A DNA stretch of 64,000 nucleotides from Vreelandella nanhaiensis. GTDB lineage: Bacteria > Pseudomonadota > Gammaproteobacteria > Pseudomonadales > Halomonadaceae. The notes below the pieces were generated by a model, which did not search any database, was not told the DNA's origin, and saw nothing but the letters and a program-made list of their open reading frames with translations. The position numbers and the translations under genes are program-made. The stretch lies in assembly GCF_003990185.1 (NCBI RefSeq), contig NZ_RZHF01000006.1, positions 31,027 to 95,026 on the forward strand. The letters are read 5' to 3'. This document shows, piece by piece, positions 21,193 to 30,681 of this stretch; positions within the stretch are counted from its first letter, which is position 1, and each line of letters starts with the position of its first letter.

Positions 21193-22869
21193 TTAAACGG
21201 CGCGACGGCGATAGGTACGATACACCGGTGACCAGCTCGCTTTTTCGATATCCTCGCGTAGTTTGGTCCCGCTGGTAGTCAAGGCAACGCCGTTATGCTG
21301 AGCGGTAGCCGCCACTTCAAAGGCAATCGACTGACTGATTTCACGGATCCGTGACAGTGGTGGCAACAGCGCGCCTTTGCCCTCTTTGACGATCGGCGCT
21401 TCACGCGCCAGCGCCCGTGAGGCGCTCATCAGCATCTCATCGGTTACCCGGTTAGCCTTCGCCGCAATAACGCCCAACCCAATGCCGGGGAAGATATAAG
21501 CATTGTTACACTGGGCGATCGGATAAGTACGGCCGTTATACACTACTGGGGCAAATGGGCTACCCGTTGCCACCAGCGCCTGACCGTCGGTCCAGCGAAT
21601 CACGTCTTCCGGAACGGCTTCCGCCTGAGAAGTCGGGTTGGAAAGCGGCATGATAACCGGGTGCTCACAGCCCGCGTGCATGGTTTTCACTACTTGTTCG
21701 GTAAAGATACCGCGCTGTCCACACACCCCGACCAATACCGTAGGCTTCATCTGGGCGATGGTTTCTTCCAGGCCCTGACCATTCCAATCGGCGACCAAGG
21801 ACGGGTCATGTGCCAGGCGGCGCTGGAAGTCACGCTGCCACTCCTGGTCTGAGGTCATCAGGCCTTCGCGATCGACAACGAATATCCGCGAGCGCGCTTC
21901 ACTTTCCGTCAGGCCTTCGGCCTCCATCGCGACCACTACCTGCTCGGCAATGCCGCAGCCTGCAGAGCCGCCGCCGACAAATACTACGCGCTGCTGGGCG
22001 ATGCTTTCCTCACGCGCTTGACAGGCCGCCATAAGCGTACCTACCACCACGGACGCCGTACCCTGAACATCGTCGTTGAAGCAGCACAGCTCGTTACGGT
22101 AGCGCTCAAGCAAGGGCACCGCGTTAGCCTGGGCAAAATCTTCAAACTGCAAAAGTGCGTTCGGCCAGCGGCGTTTCAGCGCCGAAATGAACTCGGCCAT
22201 GAAGGCATCGTACTCCTCCTGCCCCACGCGCTTATGGCGCCAACCCATATACATGGGGTCATCCAGCAACGCCTGATTGTTGGTACCCACATCGATCATG
22301 ATCGGCAGTGTATGTGCGGGGCTGATACCACCACAGGCGGTATAAAGCGCCAGCTTACCGATCGGAATACCCATCCCGCCGATGCCCTGGTCACCCAGGC
22401 CCAGAATGCGCTCGCCGTCGGTGACCACGATTACCTTGACGTTATCCTTGGTGGCGCTGCGCAGGATGTCATCCATATGCTCGCGATCCGGATAGCTGAT
22501 GAATAGCCCCCGGTGGTTGCGGTAAATATTGGAGAATTCCTGACACGCCTGGCCCACCGTCGGGGTGTAAATGATCGGCAGCATCTCTTCCAGATGCTCG
22601 GATACCAGCCGGAAATACAACGTTTCGTTATCGTCTTGAATAGCTCGCAAATAAATATGACGATCCAGATCACTATGGCACTGCTGGTACTGGCGATAAG
22701 CGCGTTCTAACTGATCATCAATAGTTTCAACATTTTGCGGTAGCAGGCCAATCAGATTAAAGGCCAATCGCTCTTCTTGAGTAAACGCGCTGCCTTTGTT
22801 CAATAGCGGCATTTCAAGCAAAGAGGGACCAGCGTAAGGAATATATAAGGGGCGTTTACTCGTGGACAT
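21193..22869 (-). CDS. maeA: NAD-dependent malic enzyme (malate to pyruvate)
   Basis: Oxidative decarboxylase feeding pyruvate from the TCA cycle. The 558 residues match the long single-domain SfcA/MaeA type. An N-terminal malic domain carries [17 protein letters not shown], a catalytic region has [20 protein letters not shown], and the NAD fold has [17 protein letters not shown]. There is no phosphotransacetylase extension, so it is not MaeB. The start at [10 protein letters not shown] has GAGAG upstream; an extension of seven codons is less likely. Confidence 0.93.
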   Translation of the reverse strand: MSTSKRPLYIPYAGPSLLEMPLLNKGSAFTQEERLAFNLIGLLPQNVETIDDQLERAYRQYQQCHSDLDRHIYLRAIQDDNETLYFRLVSEHLEEMLPIIYTPTVGQACQEFSNIYRNHRGLFISYPDREHMDDILRSATKDNVKVIVVTDGERILGLGDQGIGGMGIPIGKLALYTACGGISPAHTLPIMIDVGTNNQALLDDPMYMGWRHKRVGQEEYDAFMAEFISALKRRWPNALLQFEDFAQANAVPLLERYRNELCCFNDDVQGTASVVVGTLMAACQAREESIAQQRVVFVGGGSAGCGIAEQVVVAMEAEGLTESEARSRIFVVDREGLMTSDQEWQRDFQRRLAHDPSLVADWNGQGLEETIAQMKPTVLVGVCGQRGIFTEQVVKTMHAGCEHPVIMPLSNPTSQAEAVPEDVIRWTDGQALVATGSPFAPVVYNGRTYPIAQCNNAYIFPGIGLGVIAAKANRVTDEMLMSASRALAREAPIVKEGKGALLPPLSRIREISQSIAFEVAATAQHNGVALTTSGTKLREDIEKASWSPVYRTYRRRAV

Positions 22870-22987
22870 AGGCGCTCTCATTGATATCAATTTCTATTGC
22901 AATGCAGCAACGCTGGGCGTTGGCGGCGTTTGCCAATAATGTAACATGCTAGTACGACAAAGGTGGAAGCATCACGCTAATCGCTAC

Positions 22988-23015
22988 AAAAACGCCCCGG
23001 CTTTTGGCCGGGGCG
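22988..23015 (-). terminator. Rho-independent terminator of the YeeE/YedE transporter gene
   Basis: CGCCCCGGC (22993-23001) pairs with GCCGGGGCG (23007-23015). Five A on the left give a U-tract for minus-strand transcription. It lies 30 bp after the stop. Confidence 0.9.
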
Positions 23016-23045
23016 AAACATTAAATTGACGCGTTTGAAAAACTG

Positions 23046-24257
23046 TTAGCTCGTTTTGGCAACGGGCTTGCGGCCTTCCACACCATCAAAAAAGAACGGG
23101 CGAATCCTGACCCCCAGCATGTTGCCCGCAAACGCGGCCACCAGCCATACCCAGCCGTGCAGGCTACCGGAGGCGATCCCGCCAAAATAAGCCCCGATAT
23201 TGCAGCCAAACGCCAACCGCGCCCCGTAACCCAGCATCAACCCTCCAATTACCGCGGCCAATACCGAACGTAGCGGAATTCTGAAGTTAGGTGCAAACCG
23301 CCCGGCCAGGTGCGCGGCAGCAAGCGCCCCAAGCATGATACCCACGTTCATGACCGTGGTGATATCGCTCCATACACTGGCCTCAAGCGCTGCGCTATTG
23401 CCCGCCGACTGCCAATAGCCCCACTGGCTGACATCGCCGCCTACCAGCTCAAAGCCCTTTGCGCCCCACAGTGCAAAGGCCGAGGTAATGCCCCACGGGC
23501 GGCCCGCCAGAGCCAGGGTGGCAAAGTTCAAAAGCGCCAGGGCAACAGCACCTGCAAGTAGCGGCCAGGGGCCTGTCAGCCAACGCTCAACGCCGTATTT
23601 TTCAACATGCGGCACCTTTTCCAGCTGACCGTGGCGACGCTTTTCCATCACCAACGTAAACGCAGCAATGGCGGCAAACAGCACCAGGCTAATCGCGATC
23701 CCGCCGCCCGTACCGGCAACATCAATCAACGAGGTCGGCTGAAAAGCGGGCAAGCTTTGCCACCAGGCAAAATGCGCGGTCCCGATCACCGAGCCAATGA
23801 TGAAGAACACTAGGGTAATCAGCATGCGCGCATTACCACCGCCCGCCGTAAACAGCGTGCCCGAGGCGCAGCCACCGCCCAACTGCATGCCTATACCAAA
23901 CAGAAAAGCACCGAACAGTACGGAAATCCCGATAGGCGATACAAAGCCACGGACCTCGGTACCAAACAAGGTACCTGCCCCCAGCGCGGGGAAGAACAAC
24001 ACAACGGCGATCGCCAGCATGACCATTTGCGCCCGCAAGCCGCGCCCACGACGCTCAGTAATAAATACCCGCCAAGCGGCGGTAAAACCAAAGGCAGCGT
24101 GATACAGCACCATTCCCAATAGACCGCCCACAATCATTAAAAGGCCGGTATTGGCTCCAAATATTACGCCAATCAATAGCGCGCCCAATACGATTGCCGC
24201 TGTCGCAATCAGCGGCACCCGATAGCTGGTGGTTACCGCCGGTGTCATCGTTGACAT
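23046..24257 (-). CDS. YeeE/YedE family (sulfur-compound) membrane transporter
   Basis: Integral membrane protein of 403 residues with about nine or ten hydrophobic segments. It has the two conserved YeeE motifs with cysteine: GMQLGGGCASGTLFTAGGGN and RLAFGCNIGAYFGGIASGS. In TsuA (YeeE) such cysteines relay thiosulfate through the channel. YedE members are linked to selenium or sulfur metabolism. No TusA-like partner is next to it, so the substrate is not decided. AGGTGA precedes the ATG. Confidence 0.85.
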   Translation of the reverse strand: MSTMTPAVTTSYRVPLIATAAIVLGALLIGVIFGANTGLLMIVGGLLGMVLYHAAFGFTAAWRVFITERRGRGLRAQMVMLAIAVVLFFPALGAGTLFGTEVRGFVSPIGISVLFGAFLFGIGMQLGGGCASGTLFTAGGGNARMLITLVFFIIGSVIGTAHFAWWQSLPAFQPTSLIDVAGTGGGIAISLVLFAAIAAFTLVMEKRRHGQLEKVPHVEKYGVERWLTGPWPLLAGAVALALLNFATLALAGRPWGITSAFALWGAKGFELVGGDVSQWGYWQSAGNSAALEASVWSDITTVMNVGIMLGALAAAHLAGRFAPNFRIPLRSVLAAVIGGLMLGYGARLAFGCNIGAYFGGIASGSLHGWVWLVAAFAGNMLGVRIRPFFFDGVEGRKPVAKTS

Positions 24258-24278
24258 ACATTCACCTTTTGCAATGCC

Positions 24279-24303
24279 AAAAGCGCCTATAAAAGGCGCT
24301 TTT
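24279..24303 (-). terminator. Terminator of the AI-2E-family gene
   Basis: AAAAGCGCCT pairs with AGGCGCTTTT around a 5-nt loop. It lies between the AI-2E-family gene and the YeeE/YedE transporter gene, whose start is 22 bp away, so it can separate the two minus-strand units. Confidence 0.75.
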
Positions 24304-24392
24304 GTCGGTAAGAATAATAGTTATAAGCTTAACGCTGAGTTCGATAAGCGTAAAATTATTTATGCAGCAGTGGTTATTACTTTTGGCTCTAT

Positions 24393-25406
24393 CTACTCCG
24401 CGTCTTCCTCACGCGTCACGTAGAGACGATTAACCAGCACAAAGAGCACAACGGTTAGCGGTGCAGCTAACAGCACGCCCGCCACACCGAATAACGTGCT
24501 GGCCGCAAATAGCGAAAACAGCAGCATAGCAGGCGGTAGATGCACGGCACGCTGCTGTATCAGGGGCTGCATAATATTGCCCTCAATCTGCTGGATAATC
24601 GTATAAGCAATCAGCACAAACAGGGCTGTTTGCGGGCTTACCGTATAGGCCAGCAGCAGTGCGGGAATGGCCGCCACCAGAGGACCCAACAGCGGTACAA
24701 AATCCAGAATCCCGGCAATCAGCCCTAGGCCGAGCGGGGCAGGTACACCTAAAAGCCACATGCTGATCCCTACTAGAAGCCCGGTGACCACCATGGCAAT
24801 CAGTTGCCCGCCTAACCAGAAACGCAGCGCCTTGCCGCTTTCGTCCAGCGCATCCGCCAACTTGGGCCGACTCTTGACCGGCGCAAGCAATAGCAGGCCA
24901 CGCCGATACACTCCAGGTTGGGCAGCAAAGTAAACCATGCCGACAATCAATGCGAAAAAGTTGACGACGCTGCCCCCCATGGACACCACTACCATGCCCA
25001 CCTGGGAAATACCATTTTCAAACAGGCTACCCGCCCGCTCAGCGGTGTTATCCAAAAGCGGCGCCAACGATGTTCCCTCAATGCGCTCCTGCAGCTGCGC
25101 CCAGGCATCGGGCAGCAAAGAGGTCAAGGCTTCCAGTTCAGAAGACACCTGCGCCCCAAACCCCCAACTGATCAGGCCCAGAACCAGTACTAACCCAATA
25201 ATAACGATTAGCAGCGCAAGCCAGCGAGGCACCCCCAACCGCAGTAGCGGCGCCATACCCGTCTGCAACACACAAGCGCCCACCACCGCGCCAAAAATCA
25301 AGAGAAGCAGGCCCGCAAGCTGCCAAAGCACTAACGCCACAACACCCAGTATTAATACAATCAGCGTGTATTGTGTAAACGTCCGTTGTCGATCAGTGGA
25401 GTGCAT
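24393..25406 (-). CDS. AI-2E family transporter (PerM/YdiK-like)
   Basis: The 337 residues have a hydrophobic N-terminal block (about 17-90) with a short cytoplasmic break. A hydrophilic central stretch (about 90-140) and a C-terminal membrane block ending LLAAPLTVVLFVLVNRLYV follow. The segment GLIAGILDFVPLLGPLVAAI is the family hallmark. Members include TqsA, PerM and Na+/H+ antiporter-like proteins of halophiles, so true AI-2 transport is not implied. Single gene. Confidence 0.88.
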   Translation of the reverse strand: MHSTDRQRTFTQYTLIVLILGVVALVLWQLAGLLLLIFGAVVGACVLQTGMAPLLRLGVPRWLALLIVIIGLVLVLGLISWGFGAQVSSELEALTSLLPDAWAQLQERIEGTSLAPLLDNTAERAGSLFENGISQVGMVVVSMGGSVVNFFALIVGMVYFAAQPGVYRRGLLLLAPVKSRPKLADALDESGKALRFWLGGQLIAMVVTGLLVGISMWLLGVPAPLGLGLIAGILDFVPLLGPLVAAIPALLLAYTVSPQTALFVLIAYTIIQQIEGNIMQPLIQQRAVHLPPAMLLFSLFAASTLFGVAGVLLAAPLTVVLFVLVNRLYVTREEDAE

Positions 25407-25550
25407 TCACTATTCCCTTTGTAGATGCCATCGCCAAGCCCAAGGCACGCTTATAACGCGCCTAGCTTACGTGAGAAGCACTATAGAACATTAGTCCTAC
25501 GCAACCGCAGGATATTCGCGTAAACCTACCGATATGTAACTTAAAACGAC

Positions 25551-25578
25551 AAAACCCCTTCCAACTGGAAGGGGTTTT
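25551..25578 (-). terminator. Rho-independent terminator of trpS
   Basis: A 12-bp perfect stem AAAACCCCTTCC/GGAAGGGGTTTT with a 4-nt loop lies 22 bp after the trpS stop. It is usable in both directions. Confidence 0.92.
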
Positions 25579-25600
25579 TAGTAAGTAACACTTAAAGGCC

Positions 25601-26623
25601 TTAAATAAAGCGCCCAAGCCCCACAGCACTACGCAGCCTGTCCATGGTAACGGCCGCTTCTTCACGCGCGCGCTGAGCGCCTTTTTGCAGCACGCTTTCG
25701 ATATAGGCGGGGTCTTCCATCAACGCATTGTAACGCTCACGCGGGGCGGACAAGTGCGCGTTGAGATAGTCAAAGACCTGGTTCTTGGCATCTCCCCAGC
25801 CAATACCCGCCGCGTACTGCTCACGCATGGCCGCGGTTTCACTTTCGCTGGCAAACGCCGAGTAAATTTGAAATAGCGTACAGGTATCCGGGTCTTTGGG
25901 CTCACCTGGCTCCAATGAGTTGGTCTTGATTTTGCGCACCAGCTTCTGCAGTTTTTTCTCAGGCGAAAACAGCGGGATCGTGTTGTTATAGCTTTTAGAC
26001 ATCTTGCGCCCGTCCAGCCCTTTCAGCACCTCGCCTTTTTCACTGACCACAGCTTCTGGCAGAGCGAAATACTGGCCTTTATAAAGGTGATTGAAACGCC
26101 CCGCCATATCACGCGCCATTTCAATATGCTGAATCTGATCGCGCCCGACAGGCACTTTATTGGCGTTGAACATCAGAATATCGGCGGCCATCAGCACCGG
26201 ATAGCCAAACAGCCCCATGGTGATCCCTTTATCAGCATCCTGATCGCCCGCCTCTTCATTCTCAGCAACAGCAGCCTTATAGGCGTGAGCCCGGTTCATC
26301 AGCCCTTTGGCGCATACACAGGAAAGCATCCAGGAAAGTTCCTGAACTTCAATCAAATCAGACTGCCGGTAAAAAATCGCGTTGTCGGTATCCAAGCCCA
26401 GCGCCAGCCAGGTGGCCGCAATTTCCAAGCGTGACTCTTGTACACGCTTGGGATCCTGGCACTTGATCAGGGCATGGTAATCCGCCAGAAAATAGAACGA
26501 CTGCACGTTAGGGTCCTGGCTTGCTTCAATTGCCGGCTTGATGGCCCCAACATAGTTACCTAAGTGCGGCGTACCGGAAGTGGTAATACCTGTCAGGACG
26601 CGGGTTTTAGCAGTTTGACTCAT
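25601..26623 (-). CDS. trpS: Tryptophan--tRNA ligase
   Basis: Class I aminoacyl-tRNA synthetase charging tRNA-Trp. It has 340 residues, with the HIGH-equivalent [14 protein letters not shown] near the N-terminus and the KMSKS loop [10 protein letters not shown]. The ATG at 26623 is used; the upstream in-frame TTG lacks support. A stretch after residue ~130 ([12 protein letters not shown]) is acidic, in keeping with halophile-type insertions. It sits directly downstream of the minor pilin cassette but 64 bp away. Confidence 0.96.
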   Translation of the reverse strand: MSQTAKTRVLTGITTSGTPHLGNYVGAIKPAIEASQDPNVQSFYFLADYHALIKCQDPKRVQESRLEIAATWLALGLDTDNAIFYRQSDLIEVQELSWMLSCVCAKGLMNRAHAYKAAVAENEEAGDQDADKGITMGLFGYPVLMAADILMFNANKVPVGRDQIQHIEMARDMAGRFNHLYKGQYFALPEAVVSEKGEVLKGLDGRKMSKSYNNTIPLFSPEKKLQKLVRKIKTNSLEPGEPKDPDTCTLFQIYSAFASESETAAMREQYAAGIGWGDAKNQVFDYLNAHLSAPRERYNALMEDPAYIESVLQKGAQRAREEAAVTMDRLRSAVGLGRFI

Positions 26624-26687
26624 TGTATTCAGGCTCTTGGGCAAATAATCCTATAATAACGCGCCACCTATCGCGTGGCGAATAGCA

Positions 26688-27209
26688 TCAGTGGAAGCGG
26701 GCCAACTGCCAGTGTGATTCTGTATCCGTTTGAACAAACACCAGCTGTGCTTGGGGCTGAATGTCGGCTTGAGTATCAGCTTGCCCATGGCGGTTCACCG
26801 TAACGGCCATGCGTCTGCCATTGAGCTTCTTAACATCAACGGCAAGGCTATTTGCCCCCTGATTACCGTGGGCAGTCTCTTGATTAAACGGTAAATGGTT
26901 TAAAAGTGTTTTAAGCGTGCTCTCTCCAAGCAGCTCATGTAACTGCTTTTCTTGAAGCCGATAATGATCGCCACTGCCCAAGGATTCTGCCAACCGGGTA
27001 AAAAGGATATCCCGCTGAGCAGAGTGGCGATTACCCGCTACGGCGACTAGCAAGCTCTCCTCCACCATTTGCGTCTGTACATAGGCGCGAAAATTACCCG
27101 CCAAACGCTCATCCACCAAGGCGGACTGCATACTCGCCACACCCACCAGCAGCGCGGCAGAAAGAAGCCCCATCACAATCACCAGTGCAGCGCCCTGCTG
27201 ATGCTTCAT
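26688..27209 (-). CDS. pilX: Minor pilin assembly protein PilX-like
   Basis: The 173 residues have an N-terminus QQGAALVIVMGLLSAALLVG, continuing into a conserved SALVDERLAGN segment. That is the PilX/PilX_N pattern (no Glu+5, typical of tip minor pilins). It is expected to sit in the priming complex of the type IV pilus. Its ATG overlaps the pilW stop (ATGA). The C-terminal half is not conserved by eye. It is the last gene of the cassette; no PilY1-type gene follows. Confidence 0.82.
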   Translation of the reverse strand: MKHQQGAALVIVMGLLSAALLVGVASMQSALVDERLAGNFRAYVQTQMVEESLLVAVAGNRHSAQRDILFTRLAESLGSGDHYRLQEKQLHELLGESTLKTLLNHLPFNQETAHGNQGANSLAVDVKKLNGRRMAVTVNRHGQADTQADIQPQAQLVFVQTDTESHWQLARFH

Positions 27210-27670
27210 AACCCATCACCCGAGAGGGCATGGTTGGCTATCTGATCGCGCTGCATGACGCGCCATGAAAAGGAGCGCTGGCTATCGCCTGCAAACGTGA
27301 GCGTGACGCGGTGAAGCCCTGCGATACCCTGGGTATCGTTATCGAAAAGCGTAATGGACGAGCACTCATTACCGCCTTTATAAAGCCCTTCAATCAGCGG
27401 TTGGCTGTCCCGGCGCAATGCGCAGGTGGCATCGTCTACCAATGAGTCGTTGATCTCATAAAGATGCCCCTGGCCCCGGCGAATATCCCGCGTGAGCGTC
27501 TGGGCTGCAAAGATCAGCGCCTCTTGCTGACGGCTTAGCGCATCCACACGTTCAAAGGTGGTAAACGTAGTCAATAACAGCTGCCCGGCTCCCAGAATGA
27601 TGACGGAGCCAATCACCATGGCGACCATCAACTCAACCAGGGTAAAACCTGCTTGCTCCCTCTGAAGCAC
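27206..27670 (-). CDS. pilW: Type IV pilus minor pilin PilW-like
   Basis: Prepilin leader MLQREQAG with cleavage before FTLVELMVAMVIGSVIILGA. GTG at 27670 is taken as the start: GGAGGA is 6 bases upstream and the GTG overlaps the pilV TAG (TAGTG), giving 154 residues. An ATG five codons earlier would place the Shine-Dalgarno inside the gene. The rest is a beta-rich pilin domain with one Cys pair (DDATCALRR and GGNECSSIT). It is shorter than the 250+ residue pseudomonad PilW. Member of the pilE-V-W-X operon. Confidence 0.8.
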   Translation of the reverse strand: MLQREQAGFTLVELMVAMVIGSVIILGAGQLLLTTFTTFERVDALSRQQEALIFAAQTLTRDIRRGQGHLYEINDSLVDDATCALRRDSQPLIEGLYKGGNECSSITLFDNDTQGIAGLHRVTLTFAGDSQRSFSWRVMQRDQIANHALSGDGL

Positions 27671-28089
27671 TAGGTTTCCTCCCATGCCGGCAGAGTAAAC
27701 ACGTAGTCGAAGCGCTCCTCAGCATTTTCTGAGGCACGCGCTTTAACCACGATAGCAACCGTCAATTGGCAGCTGTCATTCACCACAGTACGACTGATCG
27801 TACCCACGGCGTCGCCAAGCGGCGCATGGGCATCTTCAAGCCACTGCGCTTGCCAATCACGCTCCAACGCTGCTAGGTCAATACGCCGACAGCTTTGCGC
27901 ACTTGAAAGCCGCGCCCAGGCGCGCTCTTGAGCATCAATCGCCGCCAAGCTGGCCACGGAGCGTTGAAAACCGGCGGCGGCGCCCTGTAGTGACGCCAAC
28001 TGCATTGCCGCAATGCCTATCAGCCCAAACGCCAACAGCGCCAGCGCGATCAACGCTTCTACCAGCGAAAACCCCGCCTGGCGCGGCAT
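27670..28089 (-). CDS. pilV: Type IV pilus modification protein PilV
   Basis: Minor pilin of 139 residues. The short leader MPRQAG is followed by FSLVEALIALALLAFGLIGI, with Glu at +5 and the PilV-specific GLIGIAAMQLASLQGA. Cysteines at ~63 and ~107 could pair. The ATG directly follows the pilE stop (TAGATG), so the two are translationally coupled. In Pseudomonas, PilV joins FimU, PilW, PilX and PilE to prime pilus assembly. Confidence 0.88.
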   Translation of the reverse strand: MPRQAGFSLVEALIALALLAFGLIGIAAMQLASLQGAAAGFQRSVASLAAIDAQERAWARLSSAQSCRRIDLAALERDWQAQWLEDAHAPLGDAVGTISRTVVNDSCQLTVAIVVKARASENAEERFDYVFTLPAWEET

Positions 28090-28494
28090 CTACCAGCAGG
28101 CCTCAGGCAAACGCTCGCCACGGCTATCAAGCGTTATGGCGCTCCCACAGCCATCATCCTGCGTCGAGGAGGCGCTTATCAGGTAGGTATGCGCTGTAAT
28201 TTCTGCTGAAGAAAGGGCGTAGCGACGGTCTGGCGACTCACGCGTAATAGCACACTCATGGTAGGAAAAGGTACGGGTATGACAGCGTTCCAGCTCAGCG
28301 GCAGCTTTTAATAGCCCCGCATGGGCATCGGTACGCATGGATGATTGGATATGGCGGGTAAAGCTGGGGTACGCCATGGCAGCCAGCAGGCCAAGAATGG
28401 CCAACACCACCACCAGCTCAATCAGTGTGAAGCCGCGCTGGCTACCTATCGGGTAGCCAGCGCGTAACGGGAAGGGATAAACCAAAAATGCCAA
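28090..28494 (-). CDS. pilE: PilE-like type IV minor pilin
   Basis: Pilin with processing site SQRG|FTLIELVVVLAILGLLAAM and a PilE-like body with two Cys pairs (ERCHTRTFSYHEC, DDGCG and C-terminal EACW). The TTG at 28494 is proposed as the start because AGGAG stands exactly 6 bases before it, giving 134 residues and a 21-residue leader. The ATG nine codons upstream has no such signal. It is first in the pilus operon, 63 bp after ispH. The same neighbour, ispH, flanks pilE in Pseudomonas. Confidence 0.82.
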   Translation of the reverse strand: MAFLVYPFPLRAGYPIGSQRGFTLIELVVVLAILGLLAAMAYPSFTRHIQSSMRTDAHAGLLKAAAELERCHTRTFSYHECAITRESPDRRYALSSAEITAHTYLISASSTQDDGCGSAITLDSRGERLPEACW

Positions 28495-28557
28495 ATGAGG
28501 CTCCTGTCTCAGCCACCGCATACGTAGTGAGTATGTCGGTAACCAATACGCAGCGCA

Positions 28558-29535
28558 TCAGCTGCTCACAATTACCTGCTCTCGAAGCTCTTTAGGCATG
28601 GAGAAGGTTATGTTCTCTTCCCGACCAAGCAGCTCTTCAGGCACAGCGGCGCCCAAGGATTGCAGCTTGGCAATCACTCCTTTTACCAGCACCTCGGGGG
28701 CGCTAGCACCGGCGGTAACGCCGATACGGCCTACACTTTCAAGCCAGGCGGCCTCAATTTGATCGGCGTTATCGATCAGGTAGGCCGGCGTGCCCATACG
28801 CTCTGATAACTCGCGCAGACGGTTGGAGTTGGAGCTATTGGGGCTTCCCACCACAAGCACCAAATCGCTGTCAGCGGCCAGCTCGCGCACCGCGTCCTGA
28901 CGGTTTTGCGTGGCATAGCAAATATCGTCCTTGCGCGGCCCACTGATCTCAGGAAACTTCTCACGCAGCGCGTCAATCACCTTGGCCGTATCATCCATCG
29001 ACAGCGTCGTTTGAGTGACAAAGGCAAGCCTGGAAGGATCGTTGACCACCAGATTGGTAACATCCTGCTCATCCTCCACCAGGTAGATATGCCCACCATA
29101 CGAGGTATCATAGCGCCCCATGGTGCCTTCCACTTCAGGATGGCCCGCATGCCCGATCAACACACATTCATGGCCTCGCTTGGCGTAGCGCAGAACTTCC
29201 AAATGCACCTTGGTAACTAGTGGACAGGTGGCATCAAACACTTTCAGCCCACGCCTTTCGGCATCGGCTTGTACGGCTTGTGAAACGCCGTGAGCCGAGA
29301 AGATGACGATTACGTCATCAGGCACTTCATCGAGTTCTTCAACAAAGATAGCCCCGCGCTCACGCAGGGTTTCCACCACAAAGCGGTTATGCACTACTTC
29401 GTGGCGGACATAGATGGGCGGCCCAAATACATCCAGTGCCCGGTTGACGATATCGATAGCGCGATCCACGCCGGCACAAAAACCACGCGGATTGGCCAAT
29501 TTGATCTGTATGGGCTGTGCTTGCGTCGATTGCAT
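28558..29535 (-). CDS. ispH: 4-hydroxy-3-methylbut-2-enyl diphosphate reductase
   Basis: Last enzyme of the MEP isoprenoid pathway; produces IPP and DMAPP using a [4Fe-4S] cluster. It has 325 residues. The three cluster cysteines are in [25 protein letters not shown] and [14 protein letters not shown], and the substrate loop is [14 protein letters not shown]. The ATG at 29535 has AAGG 8 bases upstream. It is followed by the pilin genes and preceded by fkpB and lspA, as in pseudomonads. Confidence 0.97.
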   Translation of the reverse strand: MQSTQAQPIQIKLANPRGFCAGVDRAIDIVNRALDVFGPPIYVRHEVVHNRFVVETLRERGAIFVEELDEVPDDVIVIFSAHGVSQAVQADAERRGLKVFDATCPLVTKVHLEVLRYAKRGHECVLIGHAGHPEVEGTMGRYDTSYGGHIYLVEDEQDVTNLVVNDPSRLAFVTQTTLSMDDTAKVIDALREKFPEISGPRKDDICYATQNRQDAVRELAADSDLVLVVGSPNSSNSNRLRELSERMGTPAYLIDNADQIEAAWLESVGRIGVTAGASAPEVLVKGVIAKLQSLGAAVPEELLGREENITFSMPKELREQVIVSS

Positions 29536-29595
29536 ATTAGCGCCTTGATGCGTAAACGCATCGCTGATGAACAATAAACCAGAATAACTAATAAA

Positions 29596-30042
29596 CTAGT
29601 GCGTGGTGACAGGCTTGACGTCGAGTACTTCAACCTCAAAGGTCAGCGTACGCCCTGCCAACGGATGATTGAAGTCTACTTCAACCTGGTCGCCTTCAAT
29701 GGTTTTGACCACGCCGGGCAGTTCCGTTCCCGCCTTATCGGCAAATGACATGACCATTCCCGGCTCAGGCGCTTCGTCACCAAAGTCTGACCGTTTCAGC
29801 GTCTGAATATTCTGCGGGTTGTGCTGGCCAAACGCATGCTCAGGGGTTATTTGAAACGACCCGTTTTGGCCCGCGGCCATACCTTTAATGGGATGCTCAA
29901 AGCCCGGGGGCAAATTGCCATCGCCATACTGAAAGGTAGCCGGCGCCTTTTCCTTGGTTGAATCCACCACCGTGCCATCTTCAAGCTTCAAGGTGAAGTG
30001 TAGAGTCACTTCCATCCCGTCATCAATCAGGTAATCACTCAT
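29596..30042 (-). CDS. fkpB: FKBP-type peptidyl-prolyl cis-trans isomerase (SlpA/FkpB)
   Basis: Cytosolic proline isomerase/chaperone of the SlyD-SlpA class. The 148 residues have an FKBP fold split by an inserted-in-flap chaperone domain (MAAGQNGSFQITPEHAFGQH and onward, about 65-125). It lacks the His/Cys-rich metal tail of SlyD. Located between lspA and ispH, its conserved place. Confidence 0.92.
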   Translation of the reverse strand: MSDYLIDDGMEVTLHFTLKLEDGTVVDSTKEKAPATFQYGDGNLPPGFEHPIKGMAAGQNGSFQITPEHAFGQHNPQNIQTLKRSDFGDEAPEPGMVMSFADKAGTELPGVVKTIEGDQVEVDFNHPLAGRTLTFEVEVLDVKPVTTH

Positions 30043-30135
30043 TACGCTGCTCGCTATATGGTTACGCCCTGGCTTAACACAACCAGGGCTTGGCCAGGCT
30101 TGGATCTGATAAGACCTTGCCTGACCTAAACAGTT

Positions 30136-30681
30136 TTAAACCGTCGTTCGATGGGCTTTTCTGCGCCGCCGGTCACCCATGATGGATTCCCAAATCAAGC
30201 CGATGGCTCCCAGGGTAATCGCGATATCCGCCACATTAAAGGCCGGGTAGTACCAGCCTGCCACATGAAACGACAGGAAATCGACCACATAACCGTGCAC
30301 CAGGCGGTCATAAAGATTACCCAGCGCCCCGCCGATGATCAGCGGCAGTGAAATGGCCAGCACCTTTTCATCAGCCCTGATACGCGAAAGCCAGATGGTT
30401 AAGCCTACGCTTGCCCCAATCGCAATCAGCGCAAAGAACCAACGCTGCCAGCCAGGGTGGGCGGCCAAAAAGCTGAAAGCCGCGCCGGTGTTGTGCATTA
30501 ACGTCAAATTAAAAAACGGCAGCACTTCCACCGGCTGTAGATAACCCAGCTGACTGCTGGCAATCGCCTTGGTGGCTAAATCCAGCGCGACAACGGCCAC
30601 CGCCACCCACAGCCAGCGCAGCGGCTGCCGCATGGGCGGGAGCTGCGCTACTTCATCACTGCTAGACCGAGTATTAGGCAT
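30136..30681 (-). CDS. lspA: Lipoprotein signal peptidase (signal peptidase II)
   Basis: Inner-membrane aspartyl protease that removes signal peptides from diacylglyceryl-prolipoproteins. It has 181 residues and four TM helices. The catalytic aspartates are in [19 protein letters not shown] and [16 protein letters not shown]. The ATG overlaps the ileS stop (ATGCCTAA), so translation is coupled. The first ~24 residues are hydrophilic and longer than usual. Confidence 0.96.
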   Translation of the reverse strand: MPNTRSSSDEVAQLPPMRQPLRWLWVAVAVVALDLATKAIASSQLGYLQPVEVLPFFNLTLMHNTGAAFSFLAAHPGWQRWFFALIAIGASVGLTIWLSRIRADEKVLAISLPLIIGGALGNLYDRLVHGYVVDFLSFHVAGWYYPAFNVADIAITLGAIGLIWESIMGDRRRRKAHRTTV

